Of a DNA stretch of 15,050 bases, positions 1 to 7,739 are shown in pieces. Within the stretch, counting starts at the first letter, position 1. Every line of letters begins with the position of its first letter. Under the pieces are notes generated by a model. That model was not told the origin of the DNA and ran no database searches. It saw nothing but the letters and a program-made list of their open reading frames with translations. The translations under genes and the position numbers were made by a program. The DNA is taken from positions 1-15,050 of the forward strand of contig JACGYV010000031.1 of NCBI GenBank assembly GCA_014116815.1, written 5' to 3'. The stretch is from Holosporaceae bacterium 'Namur' (GTDB lineage: Bacteria; Pseudomonadota; Alphaproteobacteria; Rickettsiales; Midichloriaceae).

Positions 1-126
1 ATAGGTACCTCTTTCAACTCCCTTCTTCCTTTCCTAAGCAAAAGGGGTCAAATAATTTGAAACTAGGGGGTCATTATCTTTGAAACTGTATCATTCTTCA
101 GGGGTCATTTACCATGACGCTCAACA
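1..126 (-). mobile_element. End of an IS21-like insertion sequence (partial, body lies left of the window)
   Basis: Read on the minus strand, the element would begin at 126 with TGTTGAGCGTCA, matching the TG...CA termini known for the IS21 family. It carries three repeats of TGACCCC (plus-strand GGGGTCA at 44-50, 67-73 and 101-107), two of them linked to TTTGAAACT at 56-64 and 79-87. Multiple repeated transposase-binding sites at the ends are typical of IS21-type elements. Further left, on the minus strand, a purine-rich GGAAAGGAAGAAGGGAG stretch precedes a TTG codon near position 16, as expected just before an istA-like transposase gene, but the gene itself is outside the window. The family assignment rests on end structure only; another IS with repeated ends remains possible. 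Confidence 0.55.
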
Positions 127-754
127 CCCCCTAAGTGCAATACATAACAGAATTGTTTACATTTAAATTACTTACCTTAATTACTAATATTAATTTTTAG
201 CAATCTGCAAATTTGCCATTCAGCTTTTGTTAAAGCAAATAAAGATAAGTTCTGTTTTTCCAAGTTAGGTACTATTATTTAGTGGCTACTACTCCTTGAT
301 TATAAATATTTATTTTAAATAAAATAATAGAGCAATGTATATCCCATATTATCCAACTATATATTGAATATATACCCAATATATAGCATATAAATAGTAA
401 CTAGATATGGTTATTTAATTAGCAATAGAGTTAATGATATATAATTTTAATAAGAAGAAATAAGTTAACAGTTTATACTGGAATTTATATATTATATAAA
501 AACTATACATAGACTATAGCTTACTTATTTCTTCACTGTATAGAAGATACTTGGCTCTATATGTTATTAAACTTTCTTTTCGGATAATAATATCCATAGC
601 TCCTTTATTACCTTATTCATTTTTTAACCACAGTCCTTTTACTTGGTATGAAAAAATAGATATTGCTATTATACTTATTTCATTAATGTAAAAATCGTCA
701 TAACACTTAGCAACAAACAACATCGAACTCTATACAAATACACCATATATGCGA

Positions 755-793
755 TAAATAGTCAATGGGTATAGACTATTTAGTGACTATTTA
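755..793. repeat. Three 9-nt half-sites forming an inverted plus tandem repeat
   Basis: TAAATAGTC at 755-763 is the exact reverse complement of GACTATTTA at 774-782, with a 10-nt spacer, and GACTATTTA recurs directly at 785-793 after a 2-nt gap. Such spacing resembles an operator or iteron array, but no function is shown by sequence alone. The spacer word AATGGGTA (764-771) recurs inverted as TACCCATT at 1106-1113. Confidence 0.5.
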
Positions 794-928
794 TTTAAAC
801 TATAATAGATATATAATATATGTATAACCAATCAAATAAATTTATAAACATTAATATCAGGAGTTCTTATTCATAACTTAATATGCTATACACTAAATAT
901 ATATTAAGTATATTTTAAAGTAATAGGC

Positions 929-947
929 GAGCTATATATACTAATGA
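929..947 (+). repeat. 19-nt dispersed repeat, copy 1
   Basis: GAGCTATATATACTAATGA matches 2333-2351 at 18 of 19 positions. Both copies lie in intergenic DNA on the same strand, and both are preceded by a TATATTT word 15-20 nt upstream. It may be a relic of a duplicated intergenic unit; in DNA this AT-rich, chance is not excluded. Confidence 0.35.
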
Positions 948-1105
948 ATAACTATATTTCATGTTAATTATAGGAACAATACAATAAATCAATTTTAAGA
1001 ATCGAATTTAGTATTATTCATATCATAAAAACGGGAGTTACTAAATTATTGGGTTTAATATGTTAGCAATTAGCCATAGATTATAATATAAGCAAAACAT
1101 ACAGT

Positions 1106-1135
1106 TACCCATTAGCGACTATATAGTCTATGTAT
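1106..1135. repeat. Palindrome GACTATATAGTC with inverted copy of the upstream repeat
   Basis: A perfect 12-bp palindrome GACTATATAGTC lies at 1117-1128. It is preceded by TACCCATT (1106-1113), the reverse complement of AATGGGTA at 764-771, so the block is a partial inverted copy of the 755-793 repeat. In addition TATAGTCTATGTAT at 1122-1135 is the exact reverse complement of 505-518. It sits about 90 bp before the nuclease start, where it could act as a regulatory site; this is inference. Confidence 0.4.
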
Positions 1136-1222
1136 ATTCATTATATATTTTTTTACTTTTACAACTTTAATGGTTAATGTTATTGGTACTATAATATTAT
1201 CTTTAATAGCAATTTTTTTACA

Positions 1223-1717
1223 ATGAGCAAAATAAGAAATAAGAATAATTATATATTTGGGGCAACCTTTTTAGGACTAATAGGGTACTTATTCCAAGGT
1301 AGCCTGTATGGAGAAGCAAGGGTCACTGACGGTGACACAATAATAATAGATAGCCAAAGAATACGCTTATATGGGATAGACGCAGTAGAAAAGAACCAGA
1401 AATGCAAAACTAAAGAGGGCAGGGAGTGGCAATGCGGTATAGAAGCAAAGGATTATATAGTTAAGTTGGTTGACCAAAACAAGGTATTTTGTTTTAGAAA
1501 AAGTAAAGACAGATACAGAAGAGAGGTTAGTATCTGTTATAATCATAAGTTTCAAAGTATAAATGCCGAAATGGTAAGGAACGGATATGCGGTAGCATAT
1601 ACTAAGTATAGCAAGCTATATATAAATGAAGAAAAGCAGGCTAAGCAAAAAAAGCTAGGGATCTGGTCTGGAACATTTACCAAGCCTGAAGCATATAGAA
1701 TAAGTAAAAAGCATTAA
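1223..1717 (+). CDS. Thermonuclease-fold (SNase-like) protein with N-terminal membrane anchor
   Basis: This 164-aa protein belongs to the staphylococcal nuclease family, Ca2+-dependent phosphodiesterases that cut DNA and RNA. Residues 11-25 form one hydrophobic segment, a membrane anchor or uncleaved signal, so the enzyme probably acts outside the inner membrane. The fold signature starts with VTDGDT (34-39). Catalytic residues can be matched to S. aureus nuclease: D36 (Asp21), R48 (Arg35), D53 (Asp40), E56 (Glu43) and R100 in DRYRR (Arg87). The usual Thr41 is Ala54. Cysteines at 61 and 71 sit in an insertion after the active-site loop, and the C-terminal GIWSG is typical of bacterial SNase-like proteins. 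No Shine-Dalgarno is visible before the ATG; a TATAAT at 1190-1195 could be the -10. The stop overlaps the stop of the convergent acetyltransferase gene by 4 nt. Family certain, activity likely, biological role (nutrient scavenging or DNA handling) unknown. Confidence 0.88.
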   Translation: MSKIRNKNNYIFGATFLGLIGYLFQGSLYGEARVTDGDTIIIDSQRIRLYGIDAVEKNQKCKTKEGREWQCGIEAKDYIVKLVDQNKVFCFRKSKDRYRREVSICYNHKFQSINAEMVRNGYAVAYTKYSKLYINEEKQAKQKKLGIWSGTFTKPEAYRISKKH

Positions 1718-2151
1718 ACTTTTAGAGTGCACATGTATCTGGAAGTAGGGCAGGGGTTGTTTTTAATCTCTACCACCATAAAGCCAAGCTTAGAATAAAA
1801 ATTAACAGTCTCATTACCTACCTGGGCTTGTAATGAGGTTAAGTTATATTTCATAGGCAATGTTTTAATTATCTTTGTTCCTATGCCTCTGCGTTGATAT
1901 TGGGGTAATATTTTAAAGTGTTTGATAATGGCAGTATTATGGTACACCTCTAAACCAACAATACCTATAAACTCTTTACCCAATTTAATTCCCAGCAATT
2001 CACAGGAGCTATTAATCTTATAATCAAAGATAATATCTTTATAAGTTTGTAGAGTAATTGGGCATGTTTCTAATGAAAGCAATATATTTGGTATAGGGTA
2101 GGGGAGGGTGTTTATTTGAGGTTTTAAGTCTATAAGTGATATGTTGTTCAT
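1714..2151 (-). CDS. GNAT-family N-acetyltransferase
   Basis: A 145-aa protein with the GCN5-related acetyltransferase fold, which transfers an acetyl group from acetyl-CoA to an amine. Beta strand 4 (about residues 72-82) leads into acetyl-CoA-binding motif A, QYQRRGIGTKII at 84-95, with the R-G-I-G pyrophosphate loop. FYSKLGF at 118-124 is the conserved helix-strand motif near the C-terminus, with Tyr119 the likely general acid. Length fits a single-domain GNAT. The substrate cannot be told; small-molecule, antibiotic and protein N-termini acetylation are all possible. An AAGG directly abuts the ATG, too close for a normal ribosome site. The gene converges on the nuclease gene with 4 nt of overlap, so the two are not in one operon. 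The two short cysteine-containing stretches at 30 and 134 are unremarkable. Confidence 0.88.
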   Translation of the reverse strand: MNNISLIDLKPQINTLPYPIPNILLSLETCPITLQTYKDIIFDYKINSSCELLGIKLGKEFIGIVGLEVYHNTAIIKHFKILPQYQRRGIGTKIIKTLPMKYNLTSLQAQVGNETVNFYSKLGFMVVEIKNNPCPTSRYMCTLKV

Positions 2152-2332
2152 CCTTAATAAATATACTTTTATATTATTTTAATATATTATTATATCAAAA
2201 AACCACCCTACTTATCAAGAAAGTAATTAATATTATAAATTTATTAATAATATTACAAATAAAACATAGCACGAATTAACCATTTATTAACTCTCACTAA
2301 GGTATATTTAGTTACTAAGGGTGAATAAGAAA

Positions 2333-2351
2333 GAGCTATATATGCTAATGA
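2333..2351 (+). repeat. 19-nt dispersed repeat, copy 2
   Basis: GAGCTATATATGCTAATGA differs from the copy at 929-947 by one base (G for A at 2344). It lies in the gap upstream of the 1030-aa ankyrin gene. Confidence 0.35.
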
Positions 2352-2443
2352 TACTTAAAGGGATAACTTTTACGCACAAAAAATCAAAGCTTTTGTTAAG
2401 AATATAGGAGTAAGGAAGTTATAAAATTGAAAAAGTGTATACA

Positions 2444-2457
2444 GAAAATCGATTTTC
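2444..2457. promoter_or_regulatory. 14-bp perfect palindrome, candidate operator
   Basis: GAAAATCGATTTTC is a perfect palindrome about 95 bp upstream of the large ankyrin gene start and about 290 bp upstream of the divergent acetyltransferase start. Perfect symmetry of this length is typical of dimeric regulator sites. No second copy was noticed in the window, so the regulator and even the function are unknown. Confidence 0.3.
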
Positions 2458-2552
2458 AAGAACTCCTCAATATAAGAAAGATGTATGTATATTGCTGAAA
2501 CTATAAAACTCTAATTTAAATATGCTTTGTCGGGAGAGGCACTAATCAAACA

Positions 2553-5500
2553 ATGCGCAATATTTACGTAAGAGAGCTACTAAACATAGAAGATCCTAAT
2601 TCTGCATTTTATGCTTATTTACAGGATGCAGGAAAGAATAATAGCTATATACCTTATTTTACCAGGAAAACACCCAAGCTTATAAATGACATATTAGATG
2701 AAATATTAGGTAGCTTGAGCATAGATGTATTAGAAAATATAGTTAATTTACCTAATGTTAATAGAGCAGTAGCTTATCTACAAATCTTAAATAGTAGCCA
2801 ATGTCTTTTTACGGTAAAAAGAGAGATTAGAAGGTTTAAAGAATTAAACTATATACAAAAAATCCTACTGGAAAGTTATGCATCACTATTAAAAGAAGGA
2901 ATAAATGAGCATATACAGATTAAGGAAGATACAAGTAATCCCTTACAAAGGGAGTTATTTAAATATTATTCGAGCAGAATATTAAAATTCTTAATTAATC
3001 ATTTATGGCAGATAAAGAGAATAAAACCCGACGATGTATTAAGGATAAAAGAAGCTATTAAAGAGCCGACTATTATTGCCGAAGATAAGATAGAATTAAA
3101 TCAAGAAATGTTGAAAGCAGCAGAACAAGGGGATGTTAATAAGGTAAATCTACTGCTTAATAACGGAGCAGATGTTAATTACCGTGATGATGATGGTAAT
3201 ACAGCCGTTACTATTGCGTTAACCAAAGGTTATACCCGAGTGCTTAAGGCCTTTGTAATGCATAAACCGGATATATTTGAGTCAGCAAAAATTAATAAAG
3301 TAATTATTTTAAAAGACGCAATAAAAGCTTACTTTTTTGAAACGGTTAAATTGCTGGTAGAAGAAGGAATACTTAACGATTTAACCGATGATGAGAAGAA
3401 CGAAGCTTTAATTGAAGCAATACTAACCGGTAGTATAAGGGTAGTAGAATTGCTCTTAAGTAAAGGCATTAATCCTAATAACCGACATTCCGAGCTAAAA
3501 ACCATTCCTCTTTTCAGGGTGCTTTATAGGGATGTAGCACTGCTAAAATTGTTAATCAAATATAAAGCCGATTTAAATGTGCAAGGGGAAGACGGTGAGA
3601 CGTTATTAATTAAGGCTACTAGAGCAAAGCGTACTAAGATTGTTAAATTACTGCTTGCTTATGGTGCCGATGCTACGGTTGAAAGCAGAGACGGTAGCAC
3701 AGCACTCATAAGTGCTGTGCTAAATTATAGCTTCATAGCGGTTAAGTTACTACTGAAGCACGGGGCTAACCCTCATGCGCTAAATATAGCAGGAAGTACG
3801 GCATTTATAGAAGCTATTAAACATAAGCAACATATAATTACAAAACTTATTATAGATGAAACGAAGGAATTCCAATACAACAAATGGTACGGTACACTTA
3901 TACTGGTTGCTGCAATAGAGGCTAAGTCAATACTCATTTTAAATTTGGTACTAAAGTTAGGGATTAATCCTAATGTTCAGGCAAGTTATTATGAAACAGT
4001 TATAGAGAAGATTTTAAGAAATAAAATAAGCCCGCTAAATCCTAAAGGGGCTACCGAGCAGAAAATAACTTGGATGGTAAAATTACTGTTAGAATATGGT
4101 GCTGACCCTAATTATAGAGGGGACAAAAGAGTAACTCGCGAAACCCCTTTGGTAATAGCCATAAATAATTCATTTAAGAAATGTGTAAAGTGGTTACTAA
4201 TATATGGTGCTGTCATAAGGAATGAAGGATCAGGCGGTGATGCTTTAAAGGCATTAAAGGCTTCGAAAAATAAAGAAATTCTCAAAGCAATAAAAAAATG
4301 GGTAAAATTTGAAAGACAAGTTATTGATTTTGGAGAACGAATAAGTGATATAAAAACTAATCTGAGCTCAAAGATTAATAAAATCAAAGAAACACTAAGG
4401 TTAAGTAAATATGAACCGAAAGGAAAGCTAAATGAAACCTTAAATATAGGGAAAGAAAAAAGCCGGTTAAAGACCTCTAATAAACCGGAATTAAATTTAA
4501 CGGATAAATTATGTCTAGCTATAAAAAATAAAAGAATAGAAGAATTCAAGCAACTGTTAAATTTAAATATAAGTTTAATTACAACGGAAGATATCTCATG
4601 GTTATTATATAATACGGTTGTTAATGATCAGCTGGAAATGGCAAAAATAATACTTGCACATAAAATTGATATAAATTGTTATAAAGATTATATAGATTAC
4701 CACCCTTTATACTATGCTGTACAGAAGAATAAAATTGAATTTGTAAGGTTGTTTCTTGAGCATAATCCTGATCTGAATATGCGTGATCAAAATAGTAATA
4801 CGCCGGTATTTAATTGTTGTTTTATAAGTATGATTGAAATAATGAGATTATTATTAGCAAACAATGCTCGGGTAAACGTAAGAAATGTTTGGGGTGAAAC
4901 TCCTTTAATTAGTAGTGTTTTCTTCAAATATGATAATCTAGTAAAATTATTATTGGATTATAAACCAGATCTTAATATCAGAGATGTATTTGGGTACACT
5001 GCTCTGAGTAAAGCAGCTAAGAAAGGAAACTTTAATGTAGTAAAAATGCTGATTGAGCATAAAGCCGAGTTAAGCATAAAGGATTGGAAAGAGAGCACGG
5101 CACTCAGTTTAGCGATTAAGAATAGATCTAAGGATATAATAAGATTGATCTTAGAAAATGATTATATAAATACTTTAAGCGGAGAGGATTTAGGAGAAGG
5201 ACTGGTATGGTCGGCAGGGGAGGGTTTTGATCATATAACAAGAAGCCTGCTAAAACAAAAGAACATGAGAGATTGCCCTAAGCATAGAATACAGGAAGCT
5301 TTAATGGTATCCGCAATTAAAGGGTTCCCGGAAATAGTAAGAATGTTATTAGAAGAAGAAATCGTTTCAACTAACATAAAGGACGGGTTAGGTAATACTC
5401 CGTTATTTTATGCGGTAGAAAAAGGATTTACGGAAATTGTAAAAATACTGCTTTCATACGGAGCAAGCTCGAAAAGCATTAACAAGAGCGGAATATCAAT

Positions 5501-5645
5501 AATACAAATAGCTAAGCAGAAAGGTCATACTTATATAATAAGGATTATTCTGGAAAATTCATTAAAATCTAAGCTTACGGGCGCATATAACAGTCGGATT
5601 ATAACCCGTTATTCATTCCATACTAAATATCTGCAATTCAGTTAA
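2553..5645 (+). CDS. Large ankyrin-repeat protein (1030 aa) with non-ankyrin N-terminal domain
   Basis: A 1030-aa soluble protein without signal peptide or clear membrane helix. Residues 1-182 are a helical domain without ankyrin signature; the part from 57 to 151, ending RILKFLINHL, resembles the N-terminus of the next protein. Two ankyrin blocks follow, about 183-580 and 648-1000, joined by a lysine-rich helical linker (580-648). Typical units are NGADVNYRDDDGNTAVTIAL (204-223) and GNTPLFYAVEKGFTEIVKIL (947-966); several others are degenerate. Ankyrin repeats mediate protein-protein contacts. In intracellular bacteria such proteins are often secreted by type I or type IV systems, so an effector role is plausible but unproven. 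The C-terminal tail (about 1001-1030) is basic and aromatic. The next ankyrin gene follows after 71 bp on the same strand and may be co-transcribed. Start chosen at the first ATG in frame; no close Shine-Dalgarno supports it. Confidence 0.9.
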   Translation: MRNIYVRELLNIEDPNSAFYAYLQDAGKNNSYIPYFTRKTPKLINDILDEILGSLSIDVLENIVNLPNVNRAVAYLQILNSSQCLFTVKREIRRFKELNYIQKILLESYASLLKEGINEHIQIKEDTSNPLQRELFKYYSSRILKFLINHLWQIKRIKPDDVLRIKEAIKEPTIIAEDKIELNQEMLKAAEQGDVNKVNLLLNNGADVNYRDDDGNTAVTIALTKGYTRVLKAFVMHKPDIFESAKINKVIILKDAIKAYFFETVKLLVEEGILNDLTDDEKNEALIEAILTGSIRVVELLLSKGINPNNRHSELKTIPLFRVLYRDVALLKLLIKYKADLNVQGEDGETLLIKATRAKRTKIVKLLLAYGADATVESRDGSTALISAVLNYSFIAVKLLLKHGANPHALNIAGSTAFIEAIKHKQHIITKLIIDETKEFQYNKWYGTLILVAAIEAKSILILNLVLKLGINPNVQASYYETVIEKILRNKISPLNPKGATEQKITWMVKLLLEYGADPNYRGDKRVTRETPLVIAINNSFKKCVKWLLIYGAVIRNEGSGGDALKALKASKNKEILKAIKKWVKFERQVIDFGERISDIKTNLSSKINKIKETLRLSKYEPKGKLNETLNIGKEKSRLKTSNKPELNLTDKLCLAIKNKRIEEFKQLLNLNISLITTEDISWLLYNTVVNDQLEMAKIILAHKIDINCYKDYIDYHPLYYAVQKNKIEFVRLFLEHNPDLNMRDQNSNTPVFNCCFISMIEIMRLLLANNARVNVRNVWGETPLISSVFFKYDNLVKLLLDYKPDLNIRDVFGYTALSKAAKKGNFNVVKMLIEHKAELSIKDWKESTALSLAIKNRSKDIIRLILENDYINTLSGEDLGEGLVWSAGEGFDHITRSLLKQKNMRDCPKHRIQEALMVSAIKGFPEIVRMLLEEEIVSTNIKDGLGNTPLFYAVEKGFTEIVKILLSYGASSKSINKSGISIIQIAKQKGHTYIIRIILENSLKSKLTGAYNSRIITRYSFHTKYLQFS

Positions 5646-5716
5646 ATAATTTATAATTAACCGGCTATTAACCAATTTCCGGTAACATTAAGATAACGGT
5701 CTTTTATACATTATCT

Positions 5717-7537
5717 ATGGAAGTTGATTTAAAAGCAATTATAACGCAAGCAGTTTATACTGCCCCCAAGTTTAAAATTATCAATGGGGAAGCCAGTCTA
5801 AATGATACTTCATGCTCCGAAGAACAAGATCGAGAAAGACTTACTAAGGACAATCATATTAAATCATTTTTAAGCAGTAACTTAATAGAGCCGCTAAAAA
5901 CACTTGCAGAATATCACAATAAGAGGCTTGCATGTTTTTATCTGGAAAGATTAAGACAAACTCGGGATATCGAGGAAGTGAGTATTGAAGTTAGTAAAAT
6001 ATACTTTTTAAGTGATACTCAAAAGCAAACGCTAAAACAGCTTGTAGGTTTTGTATATCAGGAAGACATCAAGGAAAGAGAGGACTTACAATTAAAGCAA
6101 TTTTGTAATCAGTATCTTGATAGAATATTATTATCACTTATTAATCATCTTAATACATCCGATCAAAGTAAGTGGGATAAACAAAAGAATAATCAATATC
6201 CTAAGCCACTAGAGTTAAGCAATAAAAATCTAAAAATGCGAAGGGATAGCTTATTACAAAATATGAGAAAGATATGCATTAATGATGATGATATTAGAAT
6301 ATTAGATGCCGTATCGAACGGAGAGGTCGAATTGGTAAAGAAGCTTTTAAATCCCGAGATCCGTGAAGGAGTTGTAAACAAAGCTCTGGAGATTGCCTTA
6401 TATGACGGCAATACGGAACTGATAAAGGTTTTACTTAAGAATGCATGTAAAGTAAGTACCGGCAATAAACAGGAAATACTATATAGTGCAGTACTTTTTA
6501 AAAATTATGATCTAGTAAAATACATGCTGGAAGAGGAGATCGAAGGTAATCGTGGTAACTCCAAACCGTTATTAATTTATGCGGTAGCGAATAATAGAGA
6601 AGATATAGTAAAGTTACTATTAAAATATGAAGCTGATGTGGATTTAAAAGACCATCAAGGGATGACGGCGTTGATGATAGCAGCGTCATGGGGATTTAAG
6701 GGCATTGCAGAGGTATTACTTAATCACGGTAGTTGTCCGGATAAGCAAGATAACAATGGGCGTACTGCGCTAATAATCGCGGTAATGATGGATTATACTG
6801 AGATAGTAGAATTATTGATAAGCAGAGGAGCTAACTTAAATACTGCGGATAATGATAGAGATACGGCTTTAATTAAAGCCTCATGTAAAGGAAACTTAAA
6901 AATTATTAAATTGTTATTAGCAGGGAAAGCTGACACGGATGCACGTGACGGTTACCAACGCACAGCCCTTTTTTATGCAGCCTCAAAAGGACATATAGAA
7001 ATAGTGAAAGTTCTTCTTAAAAATAGGGCATTAGTTGATACATCTGATTATGAAGGTTATACGGCACTTATTAAAGCTGCCGATGCAGGGCATCACAGAA
7101 TTGTAAAGCTTCTTTTAGAATATAACGCCAACCCTAATCATTCCACGCGAGAACAATATACTGCTCTAATATATGCTGCATCTAATATGCATACAGGTAT
7201 AGTTCAAACATTACTTGAATACAATGCTAATCCGAATCTAGCAAATTATGAAGGTGCAACGCCGTTATTCTTTGCTGCATTAAAAGGCTGTAATGAAATG
7301 GCAAAGCTTTTAATAAAGTATGGTGCGGATCTTGATACACAACTTTATGATGGCACTACTTCTTTACATGTGGCCGTTGAATTTAAGAAAGAGGAAATAA
7401 TAAAATTATTAGTAAATAGCGGGGCGAATATTAAAATAAAAAACAAGTGTGGCTCCTCGCCAGTCTCCTTAGTGGAATGCTACTGCCCTGGATTACTAAA
7501 TATACTCCTAAAGAAAGAAGATTTTAATAAAAACTAG
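5717..7537 (+). CDS. Ankyrin-repeat protein (606 aa) with non-ankyrin N-terminal domain
   Basis: A 606-aa soluble protein. Residues 1-190 are non-ankyrin and mostly helical; 57-145 aligns with 57-151 of the preceding protein and ends RILLSLINHL, identical at most positions to its counterpart. About 13 ankyrin repeats fill 191-600 and are more regular than in the first protein, e.g. GYTALIKAADAGHHRIVKLL (447-466). Two neighbouring repeats share LLEYNANPN (466-474 and 499-507), but their codons differ, so the duplication is old. The protein ends soon after the last repeat, with a short cysteine-containing stretch (ECYC, 587-590). No Shine-Dalgarno is visible before the ATG; the 71-bp spacing from the upstream gene and matching N-termini suggest that the two are tandem paralogues, perhaps one transcript. 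A role as host-directed effector or scaffold is inferred from family and context. Confidence 0.9.
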   Translation: MEVDLKAIITQAVYTAPKFKIINGEASLNDTSCSEEQDRERLTKDNHIKSFLSSNLIEPLKTLAEYHNKRLACFYLERLRQTRDIEEVSIEVSKIYFLSDTQKQTLKQLVGFVYQEDIKEREDLQLKQFCNQYLDRILLSLINHLNTSDQSKWDKQKNNQYPKPLELSNKNLKMRRDSLLQNMRKICINDDDIRILDAVSNGEVELVKKLLNPEIREGVVNKALEIALYDGNTELIKVLLKNACKVSTGNKQEILYSAVLFKNYDLVKYMLEEEIEGNRGNSKPLLIYAVANNREDIVKLLLKYEADVDLKDHQGMTALMIAASWGFKGIAEVLLNHGSCPDKQDNNGRTALIIAVMMDYTEIVELLISRGANLNTADNDRDTALIKASCKGNLKIIKLLLAGKADTDARDGYQRTALFYAASKGHIEIVKVLLKNRALVDTSDYEGYTALIKAADAGHHRIVKLLLEYNANPNHSTREQYTALIYAASNMHTGIVQTLLEYNANPNLANYEGATPLFFAALKGCNEMAKLLIKYGADLDTQLYDGTTSLHVAVEFKKEEIIKLLVNSGANIKIKNKCGSSPVSLVECYCPGLLNILLKKEDFNKN

Positions 7538-7739
7538 GCCGATCTATATAGTTTAAAATAATCTAAGTTCAGCGTATTAAATATTTTATTTAATAAATTC
7601 ATAAAATACAAGAATTTAAATCTGTTTACTTTTTATTAACACTTAGTTGGTAAGATCAATAAATAATAGATCTAGACCCACTTTAAATCATTATTAAGCA
7701 TTTAAATTAATTGGGTAATTTATACAGGGGAACAGACGA

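Larger units (their letters stand above)
127..1222. other. 1.1 kb AT-rich non-coding region
   Basis: No convincing coding region is visible on either strand; all open frames are very short and interrupted by A/T-rich stops. The stretch lies between an insertion-sequence end and the nuclease gene, so it may be decayed DNA. It holds a cluster of GACTAT-type repeats (listed separately), an AT-only hairpin at 876-909 (ACTTAATAT paired with ATATTAAGT), and one member of a 19-nt dispersed repeat at 929-947. Confidence 0.6.
2152..2552. other. Non-coding gap with two sequence signals
   Basis: This 400-bp gap separates the divergent acetyltransferase and large ankyrin genes and must hold both promoters. 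No gene is visible. It contains the second copy of a 19-nt dispersed repeat (2333-2351) and a 14-bp perfect palindrome (2444-2457). A purine-rich GGGAGAGG near 2532-2539 lies about 13 nt before the ankyrin ATG, farther than usual for a ribosome site. Confidence 0.55.

Noticed and set aside
514..597. 27-codon minus-strand frame with AAAGGAG before its ATG
   Set aside because: Too short, no recognisable features, overlapped by another tiny frame, and located in decayed AT-rich DNA; one good ribosome-site match can arise by chance.
4112..4549. 145-codon minus-strand frame inside the large ankyrin gene
   Set aside because: It is the antisense of a well-supported ankyrin coding region and its hydrophobic Leu/Phe/Ser-rich composition is what antisense of Lys/Glu/Leu codons gives.
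5661..5690. ACCGG/CCGGT hairpin after the 1030-aa ankyrin gene as a terminator
   Set aside because: Only five base pairs with a 14-nt loop and no T-run; the next gene starts soon after.
6193..6689. Two minus-strand frames inside the 606-aa ankyrin gene
   Set aside because: Antisense shadows of clear ankyrin coding sequence with no domain or ribosome site.
6980..7250. Ankyrin coding repeats considered as a DNA tandem repeat
   Set aside because: The 33-residue period is visible in protein but codons have diverged, so this is ordinary ankyrin structure, not a DNA-level repeat or CRISPR.
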